DNA from: Paenibacillus elgii NBRC 100335
Lineage (GTDB): Bacteria; Bacillota; Bacilli; Paenibacillales; NBRC-103111
DNA: 64,000 nt
Reading direction: 5' to 3'
NCBI RefSeq assembly: GCF_004000865.1
Contig: NZ_BIMB01000012.1
Coordinates: forward strand, 62,001-126,000
Every line of letters begins with the position of its first letter. Position 1 is the first letter of the stretch. A program made the translations under genes and the position numbers. Shown here piece after piece: positions 16,950 to 26,852 of the stretch. The notes under the pieces are model-generated. The model saw only the letters and a list, made by a program, of their open reading frames with translations, made no database searches and was not told the DNA's origin.

Positions 16950-17812
16950 CCGTACGCAAAGCGATTATTCCGGCTGCGGGACTCGGTACCCGATTTTTGC
17001 CGGCCACCAAGGCGCAGCCGAAGGAGATGCTGCCGATCGTCGACAAGCCGGCGATTCAATATATCGTAGAGGAAGCCATCTCGTCCGGTATCGAAGATAT
17101 TATGATTATTACCGGGCGCAATAAGCGGGCCATCGAAGACCATTTCGACAAATCGATGGAGCTTGAGACTATTCTCGAAGAAAAAGGAAATCGGGAGCTG
17201 CTCGACATCGTTCAGTCCGTATCGAACCTGGCTGACGTTCACTATATTCGTCAAAAGCAGCCGCTTGGGCTCGGCCACGCGGTGCTTTGCGCCCGCAAAT
17301 TTATCGGCAATGAGCCGTTCGCCGTGCTGCTTGGAGACGATATCATTCAATCAGAGCCACCTTGCCTGAAGCAAATGATCGATCTGCACGAGGCGACGAA
17401 TACGTCGGTGATCGCTTGCCAGGAAGTGCCCTGGGACGACGTGGACAAATACGGTATTATCGCGCCCATGGCAGGGCAGCAATCACATTGTTATATCGAC
17501 GGCTTGATCGAGAAGCCGGAACGCGGACAAGCCCCGTCCAACTGGGCGATTATCGGGCGGTATATCCTCACTCCGGATATTTTCGATATACTCGAGCATA
17601 GCGAGCCCGGCCGCGGCGGCGAAATTCAATTGACCGACGCGTTGCAGGTGCTGAACCGGCTGCGGCAAATGGTGATGTTTCCAGTACCGGGCAGGCGCTT
17701 TGATGTCGGCGACAAGCTGGGTTACCTCGAAGCGACGATCGAGATGGCACTGGAGCGGGAGGAGCTTCGCGGACCGTTCGAAAGTTATTTGCGCAAGCGG
17801 TTAGGCTTGTAG
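16946..17812 (+). CDS. galU: UTP-glucose-1-phosphate uridylyltransferase
   Basis: 288 residues. The nucleotide-binding signature AIIPAAGLGTRFLPATKAQPKEMLPI (6-31), VEEAISSGIEDIMIITGRNKRAIEDHFD, the QKQPLGLGHAV loop, LLGDDI and GGEIQLTDAL are all GalU/GtaB hallmarks. It makes UDP-glucose for glycolipids, teichoic acid decoration and polysaccharide. The start overlaps the PHP gene stop (ATGA). It ends at a terminator. Confidence 0.95.
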   Translation: MTVRKAIIPAAGLGTRFLPATKAQPKEMLPIVDKPAIQYIVEEAISSGIEDIMIITGRNKRAIEDHFDKSMELETILEEKGNRELLDIVQSVSNLADVHYIRQKQPLGLGHAVLCARKFIGNEPFAVLLGDDIIQSEPPCLKQMIDLHEATNTSVIACQEVPWDDVDKYGIIAPMAGQQSHCYIDGLIEKPERGQAPSNWAIIGRYILTPDIFDILEHSEPGRGGEIQLTDALQVLNRLRQMVMFPVPGRRFDVGDKLGYLEATIEMALEREELRGPFESYLRKRLGL

Positions 17813-17816
17813 GAAG

Positions 17817-17866
17817 ACCGTCCTTCTAGCGGAATGTATCCGCCGGAGGGGCGGTTTTTATTTTAG
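17817..17866 (+). terminator. Terminator after galU
   Basis: A 17-bp imperfect stem (17817-17833 with 17839-17855) is followed by TTTTTATTTT. Confidence 0.85.
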
Positions 17867-18029
17867 GATACCGGTGTACCACGCTGTCAAAAAAAATGAG
17901 CGAAATTGGAAGAAAACGGGTATACTTGAGCTGTAGCTTTATTTTTGATACGGAATCCTGTGGACGTAACGAGTTAAACATGGAAGGGAACCGGGATTCA
18001 TGTACCGGCTGGGAAAGAGGTTGAAATGA

Positions 18030-21000
18030 ATGAACGGTAATCAAGCATTGCAGTACAGGCTGTGTCCGTACGAATCCGGGGGGAAAATCGTCGGAAGAGG
18101 AGCGCCGGCCGGCGGGCTTGAAGCATTGCCGCAATTTAGGCCGGAAGACGGCGAACCGGAGCCCGTGTATGACGAACTGGCGCTGCAGCGGGTTTGCGGA
18201 CTGCTGAACAAAGCATGCGGAGTCGACTTCCAGAACTACAAACGAAGCAGCCTCATCCGGCGCATCGAGCGCCGCATGGGCAGACTGAACCTGACAGGGA
18301 TGGAGGATTATGCGCGACTGTTAGCAGACGAGCGGGACGAACTGCTCGCGCTGGGCAAAGATCTGCTTATCGGGGTGACGCATTTTTTTCGCGACCCACA
18401 GGCATTCGAGATCATTCAGAAAAAAGTCATTCCCGCCATCGCGGAAAACAGACGGCACGAACGGCATATCCGCGTCTGGGTTGCGGGATGCTCCACCGGC
18501 GAAGAAGTCTACTCCCTCGCTATGCTGTTTCATCAATTCAACGAGTGCTCGGCGGAGCCTTATGCGGTCAAAATTTTCTCCACCGATCTGGACTCGGACT
18601 CGGTTGCTGCGGCCAGCCAAGGCATCTATCCCGAAGCGGCGGTGAACAGCCTGCCGAAACCATGGCTGAGACGGTATTTTACCCGAAACGGAGACCTGTA
18701 TCACATCGATAAAGACATTCGCAAGATGGTCGTGTTTGCGCATCACAACATGGTGGAGGACCCGCCGTTCAGCCGCTTGGATCTGATCGCCTGCCGCAAT
18801 CTGTTGATTTACCTGCGATCGGAGACGCAGCAGAAGGTGCTGTCGACGTTTCATTTCGCGCTTAATCCGGATGGGTTTATGTTTTTGGGACCGAGCGAAA
18901 CGATCGGCCGGCTTACGCATTTATTTGTCCCTTATAATCGCAAGTGGAATATTTTCAGGCAGAAGCAGCCGCCGGGACCGGGGCCGGTGTTCGCAAGCGA
19001 GATCGACAGGGGCGACCCCAGCGCTCCCCAGACACGTCCGACAGCAGCGGCATGGCGGGATCGTCGGCCGTTGAAGGACGTACAAAGCTTCATGAAAACG
19101 GACGAGTTGTATGCGGCTTTTGTGGACGAGCACATGCCGCCCTGTATGGTAATCGCCGAAAACAACGAAGTCATTCATCTCAGCGGCAACGTGAATCCTT
19201 ATGTAACGCTGGCGAAGGGAAGGCCGAGCTGGAACATTTACAAAATCGTCGAGGCTCGCCTGGCAGTGGCGATTGTAACAGCCATGCAAAAAGTCCGCAA
19301 AGAAAAGCGGGCCGTTTATTATCAAAACATGAAGGTAAGCGGCTCCGAGCCTTCGTCACCCGTTAACCTGATCGTAAAGCCGTTTTCATTGAAAAATAAA
19401 AAATTCGACAAGCTGGTACTCGTTTTGTTCGAGAAGCCGGAGCATCTTGGCCATCCGGTCCGGGCCGCCGACGAATTCGAACCGAGCGTCAACCATCGGA
19501 TGATCGAGCTGGAGCAAGAGCTGCGGCAAGCGGAGGAGTCGCTTCAAGCAACGATCGAAGAGCTGGGGATGTCCAACGAGGAGCTTCAAGCAACCAACGA
19601 AGAGCTGGCGGCGGTGAACTCGGAATATCAGTTCAAGCTTCAGGAACTGGCCGAAGCGAACGACGATATGGACAATTTTTTGACCGGCACCAACATCGGT
19701 ACGGTCTTCTTGGACACCGACCTGTGCATTCGCCGGTTTACGCCCGCCATCACGAAGGAAATCAACTTATTTGAGGTTGATTGCGGGCGTCCCTTCGGAT
19801 ACATTTCGCATAACTTTGATGACGAGGGCATCTTAAGCGACGTTCAAAACGTGCTGAAGACGCTGATTCCCATCGAGCGGGAGATTCGGAGCCGCGGCGG
19901 GCTGTGGTACAGCATGCGCGTTTTGCCTTACCGTACGAACGATCATGTGATCAAAGGCATCGTCCTGACATTCGTGGACATCACGGAGCTGAAGTCGTCC
20001 AACGAGCAGCTGCTTAAGCTTTCTTACGCCATAGAGCAAAGCCCCTGCGTCATCGTCATTGCCGATGCGGAGGGGAAGATCCAATACGCGAACGCCAAAT
20101 TTACGGAAATGACCGAGTTCCAAATGGCTGGAGTGGCGGGCAGTTCCCTTCGCGAGCTGAATCATTGGGACGCCTCCGGGACCTCGTTCGAGGAAGTCTG
20201 GAGCGTGCTCTCGTCCGGACACGAGTGGAAGGGTGAGCTGGAATGCCGGCGCAAAAACGGGCCGAATTACTCGGAATCCGTCAAAATATTGCCGATTAAA
20301 GATCGGGATGGCCGGATTATCCATTATCTTAAAATCGCCGAGGACATTACGGAGCGGAAGCAAACGGAGGAATTGCTGCGGAAGTCGGAGATGCTGTCGG
20401 CCGTCGGCCAGCTTGCCGCCGGCATCGCGCATGAAATTCGCAATCCGCTGACCGCACTCAAAGGCTTTACCAAGCTGATGAACTCGGGAGGGCAGCACGG
20501 AAACTATTTGTCCATCATGGCGGACGAACTGGAGCGGATTGAAGAGATCGTCGGCGAGTTGCTCGTGCTGGCGAAGCCGCAGGCGGTCGACTTTTTGCCG
20601 AAATCTGTGGCTTCGATCCTGCATGACGTCATTATGCTGCTCGAAACGCAAGCCATCATCAGCAAGGTGACCATTGAAACGGACATCGAGGATGAGCTCC
20701 CGCTGGCAAACTGCGTCGAAAACCAGTTGAAGCAGGTATTCATCAACGTGCTGAAGAACGGAGTGGAAGCGATGCCGGGAGGCGGCACGTTCCTCGTCAA
20801 GGCGGAAAAGTCGGAGCGAGGCAGCATACGCATCAGCTTTATCGACCAAGGCTGCGGCATTCCGGAGGCCAAGCTGGCGAAGCTGGGACAACCGTTTTAT
20901 ACGACAAAAAACAAAGGAACGGGTCTTGGGCTCATGGTCAGCTACAAAATTATCGAAAATCATCGCGGGTCCATGACCATAACGAGTAAGGAAGGGTTCG

Positions 21001-21038
21001 GAACGACGGTCGTGATTGAACTTCCGGCGGTGCCGTAA
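18030..21038 (+). CDS. CheR methyltransferase-PAS-histidine kinase hybrid with a vestigial CheB stub
   Basis: 1002 residues. Residues 19-36 (KIVGRGAPAGGLEALPQF) match the first strand and nucleophile loop of CheB methylesterases, where the catalytic Ser of GxSAGG is Pro. The remaining CheB domain is absent. CheR follows (about 47-315) with the SAM loop AGCSTGEEVYSLA near 150-163. Next come a PAS-like region (355-470), a coiled coil (485-555, repeated EELQATNEEL), two PAS domains (555-665, 670-790), the H-box AHEIRNPL (His801), and a HATPase with NVLKNGVEAMP and GTGLGL. It is soluble, with no receiver domain and no neighbouring response regulator. Full-length CheB-CheR-PAS relatives exist; the loss of CheB is the odd feature. 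Confidence 0.88.
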   Translation: MNGNQALQYRLCPYESGGKIVGRGAPAGGLEALPQFRPEDGEPEPVYDELALQRVCGLLNKACGVDFQNYKRSSLIRRIERRMGRLNLTGMEDYARLLADERDELLALGKDLLIGVTHFFRDPQAFEIIQKKVIPAIAENRRHERHIRVWVAGCSTGEEVYSLAMLFHQFNECSAEPYAVKIFSTDLDSDSVAAASQGIYPEAAVNSLPKPWLRRYFTRNGDLYHIDKDIRKMVVFAHHNMVEDPPFSRLDLIACRNLLIYLRSETQQKVLSTFHFALNPDGFMFLGPSETIGRLTHLFVPYNRKWNIFRQKQPPGPGPVFASEIDRGDPSAPQTRPTAAAWRDRRPLKDVQSFMKTDELYAAFVDEHMPPCMVIAENNEVIHLSGNVNPYVTLAKGRPSWNIYKIVEARLAVAIVTAMQKVRKEKRAVYYQNMKVSGSEPSSPVNLIVKPFSLKNKKFDKLVLVLFEKPEHLGHPVRAADEFEPSVNHRMIELEQELRQAEESLQATIEELGMSNEELQATNEELAAVNSEYQFKLQELAEANDDMDNFLTGTNIGTVFLDTDLCIRRFTPAITKEINLFEVDCGRPFGYISHNFDDEGILSDVQNVLKTLIPIEREIRSRGGLWYSMRVLPYRTNDHVIKGIVLTFVDITELKSSNEQLLKLSYAIEQSPCVIVIADAEGKIQYANAKFTEMTEFQMAGVAGSSLRELNHWDASGTSFEEVWSVLSSGHEWKGELECRRKNGPNYSESVKILPIKDRDGRIIHYLKIAEDITERKQTEELLRKSEMLSAVGQLAAGIAHEIRNPLTALKGFTKLMNSGGQHGNYLSIMADELERIEEIVGELLVLAKPQAVDFLPKSVASILHDVIMLLETQAIISKVTIETDIEDELPLANCVENQLKQVFINVLKNGVEAMPGGGTFLVKAEKSERGSIRISFIDQGCGIPEAKLAKLGQPFYTTKNKGTGLGLMVSYKIIENHRGSMTITSKEGFGTTVVIELPAVP

Positions 21039-21042
21039 ATGA

Positions 21043-21084
21043 AAAAGCACCTGAATCCGCAATACTGCGGATTCAGGTGCTTTT
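21043..21084 (+). terminator. Bidirectional terminator between the CheR-kinase gene and rqcH
   Basis: A perfect 19-bp stem (21043-21061 with 21066-21084) with AAAA on the left and TTTT on the right lies between two convergent genes. The core AAAAGCACCTGA recurs in the spoVM/rpmB terminator. Confidence 0.85.
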
Positions 21085-21099
21085 GCTCGCTGTTCGGGT

Positions 21100-22869
21100 T
21101 TATTTTATGGCTACCTGCAGCTGCTTGATATTCCCCGGGTCGGGCGTGACGAACAGCGTTTTTTGATGGTCGTAGATCACGAATCCCGGCTTGGCGCCGC
21201 TAGGCTTGCGCACGTGACGGATGAGCGTATAATCGACCGGCACCTGGCTCGATTCCTTGGCTTGGCTGAACCAGGCGGCAAGCTGGGCCGCTTCGTTCAA
21301 GGTAGCATCGCCGTACTCGGCGCTGCGAATGACGACGTGAGAGCCCGGAATATCTTTCGTATGCAGCCACGTATCGCCGGAGTGGGCGAGCCGGTTCGTC
21401 AAGTACTCATTTTGCGTGTTGTTTTTGCCGACATAGATCGGGATGCCTTCGCTTGAAGTGTAGCAGGCCAGAGCCGGCTTTTGGTTCGGCTTTTTTTTGC
21501 GTCCTTTTTTGCCGCGGTCCCGCACGTAGCCTTGCTCCGTCAGCTCCTCGCGGATTTCCTCGATATCGGTCAGTCCCGCGCTGGCAAGCTGCTGCAGCAA
21601 ATTGTCCAAATAGCGGATTTCCTCGTGCGCCTCGGTCATCTGCTGCTGAACGGCAATCAAGCTGTTTTTGCTTTTGGTATATTTCTTAAAATACCGTTGG
21701 GCGTTCTCGGACGGCGTCAGCAGCGGATCAAGCTCGATCGTAATGGGACGCTGCTCTTCATCGTAATAGTTCACGACCTCGATTTGCTTGTCGCCTTTGC
21801 GGATTTGGTGCAGCGAAGCGGTAAGCAGTTCGCCCAGAATGCGGAAGCGGTCCGCTCCGCGGGCGTCCTCCAGCGTCTCTTCCAGCTTTTCCAGCTTTTT
21901 GATGTTTTTGTTGCGTTCGTTGCTGAGCAGCCGGAACAGATCGGCTACGCGCTGCTTCACGGTATCCCGCTCGGCCTTGTCTCCGTAATAGGCCTCGAGA
22001 CAGACACTGATCGAGGCGAAGCGCTGCGTCTCGCCCTGCACGTGGCTTAGCTCTGTAATGGAGAAGAACGTTTTGCCCGTCGACGCTTCTTCGACAATAA
22101 CCGCCTCTGTCGCTCCGGCTTCCAGCTTTTCGGCGAGCTCCCGGAACGGAGCCCACAGCTTCGCGGGCATTTCGGACGGCAGAGGTAGCCCTCCGTTGGC
22201 GGCGCGGTACACAAGCTCACGGGCGATGAGCGGGCTGAACCCGCTAAAATGCCCGACGAGCACCTGTTCCCAGAAGCGCGGGGAAGCGGGCTCATCGGCC
22301 GCCTCGGCCGCTTCGGCAAGGAGAGCGGTGAACCGCTCCTCGCTCAGCCCGAACGGAAGCAGCTTGTGCTGCTCCGGCGGCGCCGTGTAGACGCTGCCCG
22401 GCATGACGATGCGGTAGCTGCTGATCGCCGGCGTGACGTGATGAATGCCGTCGGTAATGATCCCGGTCGCCGGGTCCTTCAAAATAATATTGCTGTGGCG
22501 GCCCATAATCTCCACGACGATAGTTTTGAGACTAAGGTCCCCGAGCTCGTCGCGCTGCCGGATGTTCAGATGCAATATCCGCTCGAGACCGGGCTGCTCG
22601 ATCGCTTCGATGATGCCTCCCTCGCAGTGCTTGCGCAGCAGCATGCAGAACATCGGCGCTTCCAGCGGATTCAGGAAGCTCTGCTCGGTGAGATGCACCC
22701 GGGGGTAGGTGGGATTGGCGGACAGCAGCAGCTTAAGGTTGCGGCCAGTCGCGCGGATTTGCAGAACGATATCGTTTTCCGATGGCATCTGCACTTTATT
22801 GATGCGGGCCCCGACGCAGCATTGCAGCTCGCGGGCCAGACTATGAACGACGAGACCGTCGAAAGACAT
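21100..22869 (-). CDS. rqcH: RqcH (Rqc2/NEMF homologue), alanine-tailing factor of ribosome quality control
   Basis: 589 residues. NFACT-N domain (1-~170: MSFDGLVVHSLARELQ, LLLSANPTYPRVHLT, PMFCMLLRKHCEGG), coiled coil (~285-430), and NFACT-R domain near 450-589 (YVGKNNTQNEYLT, DTWLHTKDIPGSHVVI). RqcH binds stalled 50S subunits and adds C-terminal alanines with tRNA-Ala. The usual Asp-Arg pair in the NFACT-N domain is Glu96-Arg97 (GLERIL), a conservative change. I start at MSFDG (22869), as in B. subtilis YloA, with GGAG upstream; five more codons are open. The Ca2+ ATPase gene is divergent, as in B. subtilis yloA-yloB order. Confidence 0.92.
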   Translation of the reverse strand: MSFDGLVVHSLARELQCCVGARINKVQMPSENDIVLQIRATGRNLKLLLSANPTYPRVHLTEQSFLNPLEAPMFCMLLRKHCEGGIIEAIEQPGLERILHLNIRQRDELGDLSLKTIVVEIMGRHSNIILKDPATGIITDGIHHVTPAISSYRIVMPGSVYTAPPEQHKLLPFGLSEERFTALLAEAAEAADEPASPRFWEQVLVGHFSGFSPLIARELVYRAANGGLPLPSEMPAKLWAPFRELAEKLEAGATEAVIVEEASTGKTFFSITELSHVQGETQRFASISVCLEAYYGDKAERDTVKQRVADLFRLLSNERNKNIKKLEKLEETLEDARGADRFRILGELLTASLHQIRKGDKQIEVVNYYDEEQRPITIELDPLLTPSENAQRYFKKYTKSKNSLIAVQQQMTEAHEEIRYLDNLLQQLASAGLTDIEEIREELTEQGYVRDRGKKGRKKKPNQKPALACYTSSEGIPIYVGKNNTQNEYLTNRLAHSGDTWLHTKDIPGSHVVIRSAEYGDATLNEAAQLAAWFSQAKESSQVPVDYTLIRHVRKPSGAKPGFVIYDHQKTLFVTPDPGNIKQLQVAIK

Positions 22870-23065
22870 GCGGGACAACTCCATTCTTCATGCGCAAAAA
22901 GCGATTTTTGAGTGCTACCCTCTATCATGCCATATTTTGAAGCAAATTTTAAGTCGTCGGGCTCGCATGTGTCTGAGGTGGCCCCGGCGTTCCTTTCCCA
23001 GGTGCTAATTTCCAGCTTGTCTGAATAGATTTAACATAGACAACCTTTTGGGAGGGAAAAAGCAG

Positions 23066-25858
23066 ATGAGTCAGAAGAAGTGGTATCAAATGTCGACGGA
23101 AGAAACCCTGCAGTCGTCCGGGACAGAGCCTTCAAAAGGGCTGACTATGGAGGAATCGGAAAAACGTCTGGCCGCATACGGCAAAAACGAGCTGGCGGAA
23201 GGACAAGGCGTGTCTCCCGTGACGCTGTTTTTGAACCAATTCAAAGACTTCATGGTGCTCGTGCTCGCCGGAGCGACACTCGTGTCGGGTCTGCTGGGCG
23301 AATATTTAGACGCGGTCGCGATCATTGCGATTATTATCATGAACGGCATTCTCGGCTTCGTGCAGGAATTCCGGGCGGAACGATCGCTGCGGGCGCTGAA
23401 GGAGCTGTCGGCGCCGAACGCCAAGGTGCTGCGGGAGGGCCAAGTGGAGCTCATACCGGCACGATGGCTGGTTCCGGGGGATATCGTCGTGCTGGAAAGC
23501 GGCGACCGGGTGCCGGCGGACATCCGGTTCATCGAGACGAATGGCCTTTATGCGGAAGAGTCCGCGCTGACAGGGGAATCCATGCCGGTCGCCAAACATA
23601 CGGCGCCGCTGGAGGGAGAAGACATCCCTCTGGGGGATCAGCGAAATGTAGGCTTTATGGGAACGATGCTGACGAGAGGAACGGCCAAAGGCGTCGTGGT
23701 TCGTACCGGCATGGCAACGGAGATGGGCAAGATCGCCGACCTGATCCAAAATACCGACGCCACCGAGACGCCTTTGCAGCACCGACTCGAGCAACTCGGC
23801 AAAATATTGATCGTCGTGGCGCTGGCGCTGACGGTGATGGTTGTGGTTGCTGGCATCCTGCACGGGCAGGAACCGTACGGCATGTTCCTCGCCGGAGTGA
23901 GCCTGGCGGTCGCCGCGATTCCGGAGGGGCTGCCGGCGATCGTGACGATCGCTCTGGCGCTTGGGGTACAGCGGATGATTCAGCGCAAGGCGATCGTCCG
24001 CAAGCTGCCTTCCGTCGAGACGCTCGGCTGCGCTTCGGTCATCTGCTCAGACAAAACCGGCACGCTGACGCAAAATAAAATGGCCGTGACCCATTTATGG
24101 ACGGGCGGCGAGCTGCTTGAGGTGACGGGGAACGGCTACGACCCGCGCGGCGATATTTTGAAGCAGGGGCAGCACGTCGATGTGCGGAAAAACCAGATGC
24201 TGCGCCGGCTGCTGCAGGTTTCCGTGCTCTGCAACAACGCGGAGCTGCGGGAGGAGCGGGTGGAGTCCAAGAAAAATCAGCCGGACGACGAGACGGAGGG
24301 CGTGTGGAGCATCAAGGGCGATCCGACGGAGGGAGCGCTTGTCGTGCTTGGGGCCAAAGCCGGTGTTACGCAGCAATCGCTCGAAGGCTTGTATCGGCGC
24401 ATCGTGGAGTTTCCGTTCGATTCGGAGCGCAAGCGGATGTCGGTCATCGTCGAGCATCAGGGCGGCCGGATGGTCTGCACGAAGGGAGCGCCTGACGTTC
24501 TGGTGCAGCAGTGCGCCTACGTGCTGTGGGACGACAAAATCATCCCGTTCACTCCGACGCTCAAGCAGAAGGTGATGGCGGCGAACGAAGGGATGGCTAA
24601 AAACGCGCTCCGCGTGCTTGGCCTGGCTTACCGCGATTTGAAACTGACGGAACGGAGCGAGGAAGAGACGGCGGTGGAAAGCCAGCTTGTGTTCGTCGGT
24701 CTGACCGGGATGATCGACCCGCCGCGCAAAGAAGCGCGGGAAGCGATTCTCAAATGCCGCAAGGCCGGAATCAGAACGGTCATGATCACCGGCGATCACC
24801 AGACGACGGCGGAGGCCATCGCCAGGCAGATCGGCATTCTGCCGCAGGACGGCCTTGCTCTGAACGGCCAGCAGCTTAGCGCGATGAGCGACGACGACCT
24901 GGATAAGCGGATCGGCGAGGTGTACGTCTACGCGCGCGTATCGCCGGAGCATAAGCTGCGCATCGTCAAGTCGCTGCAGCGCCAAGGCCACGTCGTTGCG
25001 ATGACCGGCGACGGCGTGAACGACGCGCCGGCGATCAAGGCGGCGGATATCGGCATCGCCATGGGGATCAGCGGGACGGACGTATCGAAGGAAGCGTCCG
25101 CGCTCGTGCTCAGCGACGATAATTTTGCCACGATCGTCTCGGCCATCGAGGAAGGACGCGGGATTTACGAAAATATCCGCAAATTTATCCGCTACTTGCT
25201 CGCTTCGAATGTCGGCGAAATTTTGACGATGTTCCTCGCCATGCTGGCCGGGCTGCCGCTGCCGCTCGTGCCGATTCAGATTTTATGGGTCAATCTCGTG
25301 ACGGACGGCTTGCCGGCCATGGCGCTCGGCGTGGATCAGGCGGAGAAGGATCTGATGCAGCAGAAGCCCCGCCTGGCCAAAGAAAATATTTTCGCTCGAC
25401 GCCTTGGGTGGAAAATTATCAGCCGCGGCATTCTGATCGGACTGTGCACCCTGGCGGCGTTCTACATTACGCTCAAGCAGGGTGGGGACGGCCCGGGTGC
25501 GCTCGTCAAGGCGCAGTCGGTCGCTTTCGTCACGCTGGTGATGGCGCAGCTCATCCACGTATTCGATTGCCGCAGCTCACGCTCGATTTTCCACCGGAAC
25601 CCGCTGCAGAACAAGTGGCTTGTGATGGCGGTCGTCTCTTCGCTGCTGCTGATGCTGCCGGTGCTCTATGTGGAGAAGCTTCAGCCGATTTTCAAGACGG
25701 TGCCGCTCGGGGTTATGGATTGGGTGCTTGTGCTCGTATTTGCAGGCATCCCGACATTTCTAATGGGCATCGGAAGCCTGATGAGCAAGCCGCGGAAACG
25801 GAAGCCTGCGTCTTACGGAGGCGGCGGGGCGAAGGCGATGAAGCCGGTCGTACGGTAA
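23066..25858 (+). CDS. yloB: Ca2+-transporting P-type ATPase (YloB/SERCA type)
   Basis: 930 residues. Motifs: TGES (169-172) in the actuator domain, phosphorylation site DKTGTLT with Asp329, KGAPD nucleotide site, TGDHQTTA, and the hinge MTGDGVNDAP. PEGLP in M4 and N/D residues of M6 (ILWVNLVTDGLPA) form the Ca2+ site. There are about ten membrane helices, and the C-terminal tail is basic (KPRKRKPASYGGGGAK). It exports cytosolic Ca2+; the homologue in B. subtilis matters in spores. ATG 23066 follows GGAGGG. It opens the conserved ylo block. Confidence 0.93.
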   Translation: MSQKKWYQMSTEETLQSSGTEPSKGLTMEESEKRLAAYGKNELAEGQGVSPVTLFLNQFKDFMVLVLAGATLVSGLLGEYLDAVAIIAIIIMNGILGFVQEFRAERSLRALKELSAPNAKVLREGQVELIPARWLVPGDIVVLESGDRVPADIRFIETNGLYAEESALTGESMPVAKHTAPLEGEDIPLGDQRNVGFMGTMLTRGTAKGVVVRTGMATEMGKIADLIQNTDATETPLQHRLEQLGKILIVVALALTVMVVVAGILHGQEPYGMFLAGVSLAVAAIPEGLPAIVTIALALGVQRMIQRKAIVRKLPSVETLGCASVICSDKTGTLTQNKMAVTHLWTGGELLEVTGNGYDPRGDILKQGQHVDVRKNQMLRRLLQVSVLCNNAELREERVESKKNQPDDETEGVWSIKGDPTEGALVVLGAKAGVTQQSLEGLYRRIVEFPFDSERKRMSVIVEHQGGRMVCTKGAPDVLVQQCAYVLWDDKIIPFTPTLKQKVMAANEGMAKNALRVLGLAYRDLKLTERSEEETAVESQLVFVGLTGMIDPPRKEAREAILKCRKAGIRTVMITGDHQTTAEAIARQIGILPQDGLALNGQQLSAMSDDDLDKRIGEVYVYARVSPEHKLRIVKSLQRQGHVVAMTGDGVNDAPAIKAADIGIAMGISGTDVSKEASALVLSDDNFATIVSAIEEGRGIYENIRKFIRYLLASNVGEILTMFLAMLAGLPLPLVPIQILWVNLVTDGLPAMALGVDQAEKDLMQQKPRLAKENIFARRLGWKIISRGILIGLCTLAAFYITLKQGGDGPGALVKAQSVAFVTLVMAQLIHVFDCRSSRSIFHRNPLQNKWLVMAVVSSLLLMLPVLYVEKLQPIFKTVPLGVMDWVLVLVFAGIPTFLMGIGSLMSKPRKRKPASYGGGGAKAMKPVVR

Positions 25859-26007
25859 AGAGGACAAGAGCCGGACCCTTGCGAAAGCAGAGGGTTCGGC
25901 GATTTGCATTTTCGCCCGAATTCGGATAAAATTTTGCGGAACCGCTATGCACGGCTGCGAATTTGCGATATAGTAGGGTGTAAAACGCTGAAATGGGAGC
26001 CAAAACG

Positions 26008-26844
26008 ATGAATTTCACGAAAATGCAAGGGTTAGGCAACGATTTTATCGTCTTGCACGGCCACAAGGAGCTTCCTACGGACGCATCCGGGCAAGCGATC
26101 CGGTTGTGCGACCGCCATTTCGGCATCGGCGCGGATGGTCTTGTCTACCTGCTTCCTTCGGCAAAAGCCGATTATATGATGCGAATCATCAATTCCGACG
26201 GCTCGGAGGCGGAGCAATGCGGCAACGCCATCCGCTGTGCGGCCAAATATATTTACGATCACGAGCTTGTTCCCCGGGACAAGACGGAGCTGACGATCGA
26301 AACGATCGGAGCCGGGGCGCAGGCGGTGCAGCTGACGGTTAAGGAAGGGCGCGTCGCTGCGGTACGTGTCGATATGGGCGCGCCGGTATTGAACGGGCTC
26401 GAAGTTCCTACGACGATCGACGAGCCGCAGGTCATTGGGTATCCGGTCACCGTCGATGGACTCGAATTCCGGTTCACCGCCGTGTCGATGGGCAACCCTC
26501 ACTGCGTCATTTTTGTCGAGGATGCGGTCGGAACGGATCTGCACGCTTGGGGTCCAAAGCTCGAAACACACGCGTTATTTCCACGTAAAATTAATGTAGA
26601 GTTTGCGACGGTCCAGAGGCGCGATTACGCCGATATGCGGGTATGGGAACGCGGCGCGGGTCCGACGCTCGCCTGCGGAACGGGCGCCTGCGCCACGCTG
26701 GTGGCCGGGGTGCTCACCGGACAAATGGACCGGGAAGCGGTCATTTCCTTAAAGGGCGGCGAGCTTCGGATCGAATGGAACGAGTCGGACAATCATGTCT
26801 ATATGACAGGTCCGGCGGAAATCGTGTTTAAAGGAACGCTGTAA
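26008..26844 (+). CDS. dapF: Diaminopimelate epimerase
   Basis: 278 residues. Both catalytic cysteines are visible: QCGNAIRC (first half) and ACGTGAC (second half), with GLGNDFIV at the N-terminus and GNPHCVIF in the middle. It converts LL- to meso-diaminopimelate for lysine and peptidoglycan synthesis. I chose ATG 26008, preceded by GGGAG; ATG 25993 has no site. The next gene begins 8 bp later. Confidence 0.95.
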   Translation: MNFTKMQGLGNDFIVLHGHKELPTDASGQAIRLCDRHFGIGADGLVYLLPSAKADYMMRIINSDGSEAEQCGNAIRCAAKYIYDHELVPRDKTELTIETIGAGAQAVQLTVKEGRVAAVRVDMGAPVLNGLEVPTTIDEPQVIGYPVTVDGLEFRFTAVSMGNPHCVIFVEDAVGTDLHAWGPKLETHALFPRKINVEFATVQRRDYADMRVWERGAGPTLACGTGACATLVAGVLTGQMDREAVISLKGGELRIEWNESDNHVYMTGPAEIVFKGTL

Positions 26845-26852
26845 GGTCCATC

